Source: Cardiocondyla obscurior (taxonomy: Eukaryota > Arthropoda > Insecta > Hymenoptera > Formicidae). From it: a stretch of 64,000 nucleotides of DNA. Positions 59,447 to 64,000 of this stretch are shown in pieces. Numbering within the stretch: position 1 is the stretch's first letter; the number at the start of each line of letters is the position of its first letter. The position numbers and the translations under genes were made by a program. Below the pieces are notes generated by a model. The model was not told where the DNA came from. It searched no databases and saw nothing but the letters and a program-made list of their open reading frames with translations. Location: the NCBI RefSeq assembly GCF_019399895.1, contig NC_091883.1:538377-602376 (forward strand), given 5' to 3'.

Positions 59447-61453
59447 ATGGATTCGAGATTTAAATGGATTATCGGCGCGATTGTCTTCATGCACGTTTCT
59501 GAAATAAACGGAATAATTGGCTACGATTGTGGATCTGCGAATTTGAATATTACGACTCTATCATTATTAGATGTTGAAAACTGCAATATACCATTAACTC
59601 AACCTCAAGTAGACCGAACTTATATACAGCTGCTTCAAATATCAAAATTCGAAGGATTACAAGTGATACAATGCAAAGTATCAATTAATCGACATGTATA
59701 TTACTGTGGAATGCACTCACATACTTCAATTGTGACTAACGGACAAGCTGAATACGTTTTCGAAACCACAGCAGATCAATGCAAAAAGATGCATGCAACC
59801 GGATCATTTTCTTTCTCGACTTATACACATGTTTATGGATTAAAAGTGAATCAAACAATAATGCGACCAGTTACACTCGCAGGAACAACAAGTATGGACG
59901 GACAATGCTCAGGCAGTTATTACTCTGATCCGTATGGCAGCTGGCACAATGTCGTAGTGCAAGCCATAATCACCATTACTTTAACCACGCACCAAGCAAC
60001 TGTTAATTTAGAAACAAATCAGATTCGATTACGATCAGGAACCGCCTGTACTTATGCAGATAATAACTGCATAGATATCGACGGAGGTTACACATTTTGG
60101 CAAACATTACCGACTGATTATTGTAAATTCAATAATTATGACATTCTATACGAAGGATACGCTAACCGAATGCTCGATACACTCTATGAAAAACCACAAA
60201 TTGTATATTCATTATCAACTAACGACGTAACTTTTGCTTTAACTAAAACAGGAGAAGAACCTTTATGCGGATATACATTAATAAAAACAGAACATCCTAA
60301 ACTGCTTATTTTAGAAACCACAAAAGGAGAATCATTCGCGCGCAAACGACCATTACCCGTTGAGAACTTAGATATATTTACTTATGTGAATTCAAAATTT
60401 GTATACGTGGAAAAACATATCCGATCTCAGATGAATTCTCTGTATCGAGATGTGTTAAAACAACGCTGTAATTTAGAACAGCAAGTATTAAAAAATGCAT
60501 TGAGTATTGCCGTTAATTCACCCGATGAATTTGCATATCAAATAATGAAAGGACCTGGCTATATGGCCGTAATATCAGGCGAAGTTGTACATATAATTAA
60601 ATGCACGCCAGTAGATGTTAAAATTCAGCATGTAAGAGAGTGTTATTCCGAGCTACCGGTATTAAGAAGTAACGATACATATTTCTTGTCACCACGAACG
60701 CACATATTGACGAAAACTGGAACTCAAATTTCATGTAACCGAGTAATCCCTCCGATGTATTTCTTGAATGACGGATGGTATCGAATGATACCTACGCCAG
60801 AACGAACATTGCCTCCAATAACAATCAAGCCAATGACTAAACCTACATGGCATTATACAAATCCAGGATCCTTAGCAGCCAGCGGAATTTACAGTGAAAA
60901 AGATCTCGAACATCTGAGAGATCATATAATGTTCCCTGCCGAACGACCTGCGTTACTTAACACAGTAGCAAGGGGAGTAATGGGAGAAGCTACGTCGATC
61001 CATGGAGGATTAATTTCTAACCTCATGGACGAGGCATCAATAGAAAAAGTAGCCACATCCGCATGGAATAAAATGTGGAGTAAATTTTTGATTTTTGGAA
61101 ATGTTAGTGCCGGAATGCTGGGAATATTCCTATGTATTCGCGGGATTAAACTAATACTCGATACTATTGTTCATGGCTATGCATTACATACAGTATACGG
61201 ATGGTCATTATATTTAATCGGAGCCATCTGGGACTCGTTAACTCAACTCTTACTACATCTGGGAGAAAAGAGACCAAGATACGAGAAACCTAGTGCACCC
61301 GTAATGCCGGAACAAGAGAATTTGAAACAAATACATAATGATTTATATCCAGTTGAAGAATCTGGAACAAATCATGAAACAGACACGGAACGACGCTATC
61401 CACTTTTACCTGCCCGAGAAAATGCAACTTATTCTCTGGAGTTAAAACATTAA
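59447..61453 (+). CDS. env: Env: chuvirus/rhabdovirus-like surface glycoprotein
   Basis: The open frame begins at 59423 with an ATG overlapping the pol stop, but the ATG at 59447, right after an acceptor, gives a clean signal peptide (WIIGAIVFMHVSEINGIIG). The 668-aa ectodomain is Cys-rich, with QLLQISKFEGLQVIQCKVSI, YYCGMHSHTSIV, GQCSGSYYSDPYGSWHNVVV and EPLCGYTLIKTEHPKLLILE. These patterns fit glycoproteins of negative-strand RNA viruses of the Chuviridae/rhabdovirus type, reported as captured env genes in insect LTR elements. A hydrophobic region lies at about residues 545-610, and the 65-residue tail has tyrosine motifs (YPLL, YSLEL). It is not related to the F-type env at 9669-11315. The frame is intact. 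Confidence 0.72.
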   Translation: MDSRFKWIIGAIVFMHVSEINGIIGYDCGSANLNITTLSLLDVENCNIPLTQPQVDRTYIQLLQISKFEGLQVIQCKVSINRHVYYCGMHSHTSIVTNGQAEYVFETTADQCKKMHATGSFSFSTYTHVYGLKVNQTIMRPVTLAGTTSMDGQCSGSYYSDPYGSWHNVVVQAIITITLTTHQATVNLETNQIRLRSGTACTYADNNCIDIDGGYTFWQTLPTDYCKFNNYDILYEGYANRMLDTLYEKPQIVYSLSTNDVTFALTKTGEEPLCGYTLIKTEHPKLLILETTKGESFARKRPLPVENLDIFTYVNSKFVYVEKHIRSQMNSLYRDVLKQRCNLEQQVLKNALSIAVNSPDEFAYQIMKGPGYMAVISGEVVHIIKCTPVDVKIQHVRECYSELPVLRSNDTYFLSPRTHILTKTGTQISCNRVIPPMYFLNDGWYRMIPTPERTLPPITIKPMTKPTWHYTNPGSLAASGIYSEKDLEHLRDHIMFPAERPALLNTVARGVMGEATSIHGGLISNLMDEASIEKVATSAWNKMWSKFLIFGNVSAGMLGIFLCIRGIKLILDTIVHGYALHTVYGWSLYLIGAIWDSLTQLLLHLGEKRPRYEKPSAPVMPEQENLKQIHNDLYPVEESGTNHETDTERRYPLLPARENATYSLELKH

Positions 61454-61575
61454 AATTTCAGCCGTTATATTTTTTCTCCTCATGTATTTCCGTACATGCA
61501 ACGTTTTTTTTATTCTTATGCAACAATTTGACATCAAGTATTTCTCTTATTATTTTACCCTTTTACTAAAGCCTA

Positions 61576-61586
61576 CTTGTTTTTAG
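61576..61586 (+). promoter_or_regulatory. Splice acceptor for the Tudor-like ORF
   Basis: ACTTGTTTTTAG ends at 61586, 29 nt before ATG at 61616, with no ATG in between. It suggests a separate spliced mRNA. Confidence 0.5.
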
Positions 61587-61615
61587 AATAAGAAGAAAGA
61601 AGATTTAATCGCAAA

Positions 61616-62314
61616 ATGGAGGCTACAATCCCAACAATTAACACCTATCATTTAACTCGATCGTTCCTGGAGGCCATGGTGTTGGAGGTGGAATCGCCCA
61701 CGTTGTTCTGGGTGAAATTAAAAAACGGGCAGGACGAGTTGAATGAGCTCCTAGACTACCTTACTATGAGAATGAAGAGGATCGGGACGAAGCTCACAAT
61801 GGCGCCCGATCGTATTCATGTCGGGACTCTGGTCGCTGTAAAGGAGGGGAGACGGTGGCAGCGAGGGATCATCACGGAGGTGACGTCTCACACTGACGTC
61901 ACCATCCATCTAAAGGACTGGGGGCGGAAGATACATCGCCGCAAGTTCGACTGTTGCCACCTGGAGAACCGATTTAAGGAGCAGCCATGGCAGGCCATTC
62001 CGTGCGGGGCGCATGGGATCCGGCCAGTGTCCCCCACCGGCTGGACGGAGAGGGACATCATCCTTACTAGGGCCTTAATAGAGAAAGAGTGGGGAGAATT
62101 AAGGATCCGGCGGGCCTCGGGGGGAGAGTTCGCCGAGGTGGACTTCTCAACCCACCGGCCGGACGACTTCCGGAGGCATGACCTCGCCCATGCGTTGGAA
62201 CAGGCAGGAGCGACAATAAGAAGCTCCAATGTAATTATAAATCACATAATAGGGCCGAATAATGTAGTAGAACGGCCAGAATTTAGGAAGTTAAGGTCCC
62301 CAGGAACACTGTAG
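61616..62314 (+). CDS. Extended Tudor domain protein, probably captured from a host
   Basis: This 232-aa ORF lies between env and the 3' LTR. Residues 25-50 (EVESPTLFWVKLKNGQDELN) fit the first strand and helix of an extended Tudor domain. Residues 64-125 fit the barrel: HVGTLVAVKEGRRWQRGIIT, VTIHLKDWGRKIHRRKFDCC, then FKEQPWQAIPCGAHGIRPVS. Residues 155-205 (GGEFAEVDFSTHRPDDFRRH, then LAHALEQAGA) fit the closing SN-like part. The DYGN-type cage motif is DWGR, so the Asn that contacts the methylated Arg is missing. GC content is much higher than in pol and env next to it. Host Tudor proteins of this form act with PIWI in the piRNA pathway; decoy or cofactor activity is an inference. Confidence 0.7.
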   Translation: MEATIPTINTYHLTRSFLEAMVLEVESPTLFWVKLKNGQDELNELLDYLTMRMKRIGTKLTMAPDRIHVGTLVAVKEGRRWQRGIITEVTSHTDVTIHLKDWGRKIHRRKFDCCHLENRFKEQPWQAIPCGAHGIRPVSPTGWTERDIILTRALIEKEWGELRIRRASGGEFAEVDFSTHRPDDFRRHDLAHALEQAGATIRSSNVIINHIIGPNNVVERPEFRKLRSPGTL

Positions 62315-63191
62315 TAAACTTTAATAAAACATTTTTATAATTTTAAATTGCGTACTAGTAATATTGATACTCCTAAGGATGTATTAGTTGATAAGCAAAA
62401 TATTAGGCTATCATTTTTTTTTCTTCCCCATGAAACTAATCACTTAAGTCAAAAATTGCACATATATATATATAAAAAAAAAAGAGAAAAAAAAATAATA
62501 ATAATAAAAAAAAACTTTAGTAACGTAAGACAAAAATAAGGGATTGCAGAAAAAGGGAAAGGAGGACACAGTAGTTCCACTCAAGGAGGAGTGGAGGGGA
62601 GAAGGCCACGCGTCAGTCGGGAAAGCGTGTAGCCAAACCAAAAATGAGCGGTCAGGAGACCATTCATCAAAATGTTCAATAGACCCCAAATTTGAGTGTA
62701 GTGTTGAAAGGAACACACACATAATGGTGAGCGAAAAAAAAAACGCCACATTGTTCTGTTTCAAATTTGACAAGGTCAAGAGCAATCCTAGGCTATTAAA
62801 ATCAAACCTGACCAATGGAGATTTAATCTCTAAAAGAAGTCTCCCATGTAGCGTCAAAATCTATTCGTTCCAGAAACGAAGGAAAAATAAAAATAAACCT
62901 TGACCTGCAATCACTTATAGTCGACATAGGATATATTATTAGAATTTCGTTTTAAAAAAAAATTATATATAAGCAAATATATATATATATATATGTACAG
63001 AGAATTGAACAAATTGAAAAAAAAAATCTTTCTAAAATATATATATATATATATATAAAATGATAGCCTAAAAAGAAAATAAAAAAATGTAAGTTCTTAG
63101 AACTAAGTATAAAACTACGAAAAAAAAGAGAACTCTTTATTCTATGCAAATGTTGTGAATTAAACCCTCAACATTTGTCTAAGTCGGGGGG
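62315..63191 (+). other. 3' untranslated region before the 3' LTR
   Basis: The region is AT-rich with an A-rich run (62475-62515) and (TA)n tracts at 62461-62475, 62978-62994 and 63037-63058. ORFs 62348-62539 and 62544-62903 have no recognisable content. It ends in a G-rich GTCGGGGGG just before the LTR at 63192, a weak polypurine tract. I see no gene that I can support. Confidence 0.5.
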
Positions 63192-64000
63192 TGTTACGTC
63201 TCCGACTCCGCGTCTCTTTTTTTCGACGTATATTAAAATTTTAGTTAAGGGGAAGGTAGACCGTAGTCCATTGTAATATAAAAAAAAGGAATTTCAGAGT
63301 CTTTCAGAAAATAAATTCAATAGACGTCCACATATTCCGGGACAATTTGTTGCGTGAAAGCATAAGAAACATGCAACAAATTGCGAACGGGCGCCAACAG
63401 GATGTCAGACAAAGAATTTGTCTAGACATAACACAAAAAAATCAAAATTTAAGAGCTCATAAATATTTCAACTTTGATAACCTGTCTGTCATAGGAAAGG
63501 AAAAATAACTTTTTCTTAAAATTGTAATTGCGTACCGATCCCGAGCTTTAGAAAAACCAAGGGCGCGAGAGACCCGAAATTACCGGAGTATGTGACGCAG
63601 GCAAAGGCAATAAAGCCAGGTAACCATATGTCATATGGAAAGTAAGAGTTACCTAACCATCTCTCGATGGAAATGATAGAAAAATTCTGGAAGGCTCGGA
63701 AGGGGTAACTCGTTGAAGCGGGGGTGCTTCGTAGGCACATTACTTCCTTAAAACCAATGGATTTCGGGAACTCCTCACCAAAATCTAGAAACTAAGGGCG
63801 AAAACTTAAAATAGAGAAGGGATGAAGTGCGAGTGCCCAATAATTTTGAGATAGGAAAAGTGGAGGAATAAGCTCTGCAAATGAGAGATTAGAATCTCAG
63901 AAAAATGAAAATTCGGGAAGAGTCCTCCCCTTTTCCGAGCTTATAAAATCTTGTGCTCAGGGTGAGCACGCTCTCTTGCATCTTAGCTACAACCGAATAA
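63192..64000 (+). repeat. 3' LTR of the full-length element (partial)
   Basis: 809 bp match 50285-51093 with only a few differences, for example one A fewer in an A run near 63440 and CCAATGG for CCCATGG near 63756. It includes the TATA box (63942-63948). The ORF-bearing part lies beyond the window. Confidence 0.9.

Larger units (their letters stand above)
50285..64000 (+). mobile_element. Long-LTR Gypsy (endogenous-retrovirus-like), nearly complete
   Basis: Order: 5' LTR (50285-52999) with its own spliced ORF, tRNA-Pro PBS, gag, protease, pol, env, Tudor-like ORF, 3' LTR (63192 onward, cut by the window). If the 3' LTR is as long as the 5' one, the element is about 15.6 kb. The visible 809 bp of the 3' LTR differ from the 5' LTR at only a few positions, so the insertion is young. 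Two one-base shifts in pol (about 55715 and 56977) are the only breaks I found in coding parts. Confidence 0.88.

Noticed and set aside
62960..63060. (TA)n tracts as a functional repeat
   Set aside because: Simple microsatellites in an AT-rich 3' UTR; no other signal supports a function.
1..64000. CRISPR arrays, rRNA and tRNA genes
   Set aside because: I saw no regularly spaced repeats with unique spacers and no cloverleaf with A and B boxes; tRNA-like words are primer-binding sites next to LTRs.

Overview
This 64-kb window looks like repeat-dense insect nuclear DNA, probably hymenopteran and perhaps ant; that guess rests on familiar element families, not a search. I see no host single-copy gene, rRNA, tRNA or CRISPR array. 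Almost everything is nested LTR retrotransposons (Gypsy in both orientations, Copia, and solo LTRs with 4- or 5-bp target duplications), two foldback MITEs, and one fragment of a Polinton/adintovirus-like DNA virus.

Layout. 1-6676: start of a minus-strand Gypsy element whose 5' LTR (137-6676) is split by a young CsRn1-like Gypsy (646-5998, TSD AATA). 6677-9121: remnant of the long-LTR Gypsy family (LTR end, gag, protease). 9122-18996: minus-strand Gypsy with gag, pol and a baculovirus-F-like env, decayed and itself carrying a solo LTR (13331-14086). 18997-26104: virus block with DUF8207-type protein, packaging ATPase, PLA2/pX-like minor capsid protein, adenain-like protease, penton-like protein, major capsid protein and three uncharacterised ORFs, several broken by stops or frameshifts. 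26906-32383: decayed Gypsy pol interrupted by a solo LTR (27186-28643) and two MITEs. 33010-37551: Copia remnant split by long-LTR copy B (34424-37470). 37552-44684: long-LTR copy C, another Gypsy, and LTR fragment D. 44693-49615: decayed Mag-like Gypsy. 50285-64000: nearly complete long-LTR element whose 3' LTR runs off the window.

The most striking system is the last element. Its 2.7-kb LTR carries a TATA box, an intron and a 276-aa ORF. Exon 1 ends in A and exon 2 begins with TG, so splicing itself builds the ATG. The same arrangement is present in copies B and C, and independently in a different LTR family (27186-28643) with a different ORF. Between the LTRs are gag (six zinc knuckles), protease, pol, a chuvirus/rhabdovirus-like glycoprotein as env, and a final GC-rich ORF with the look of an extended Tudor domain, apparently captured from a host. 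Env and Tudor ORFs each have a good splice acceptor just before their ATG. My inference is that one unspliced RNA makes Gag-Pol, while spliced RNAs make the LTR protein, Env and the Tudor protein; the last could touch the piRNA pathway.
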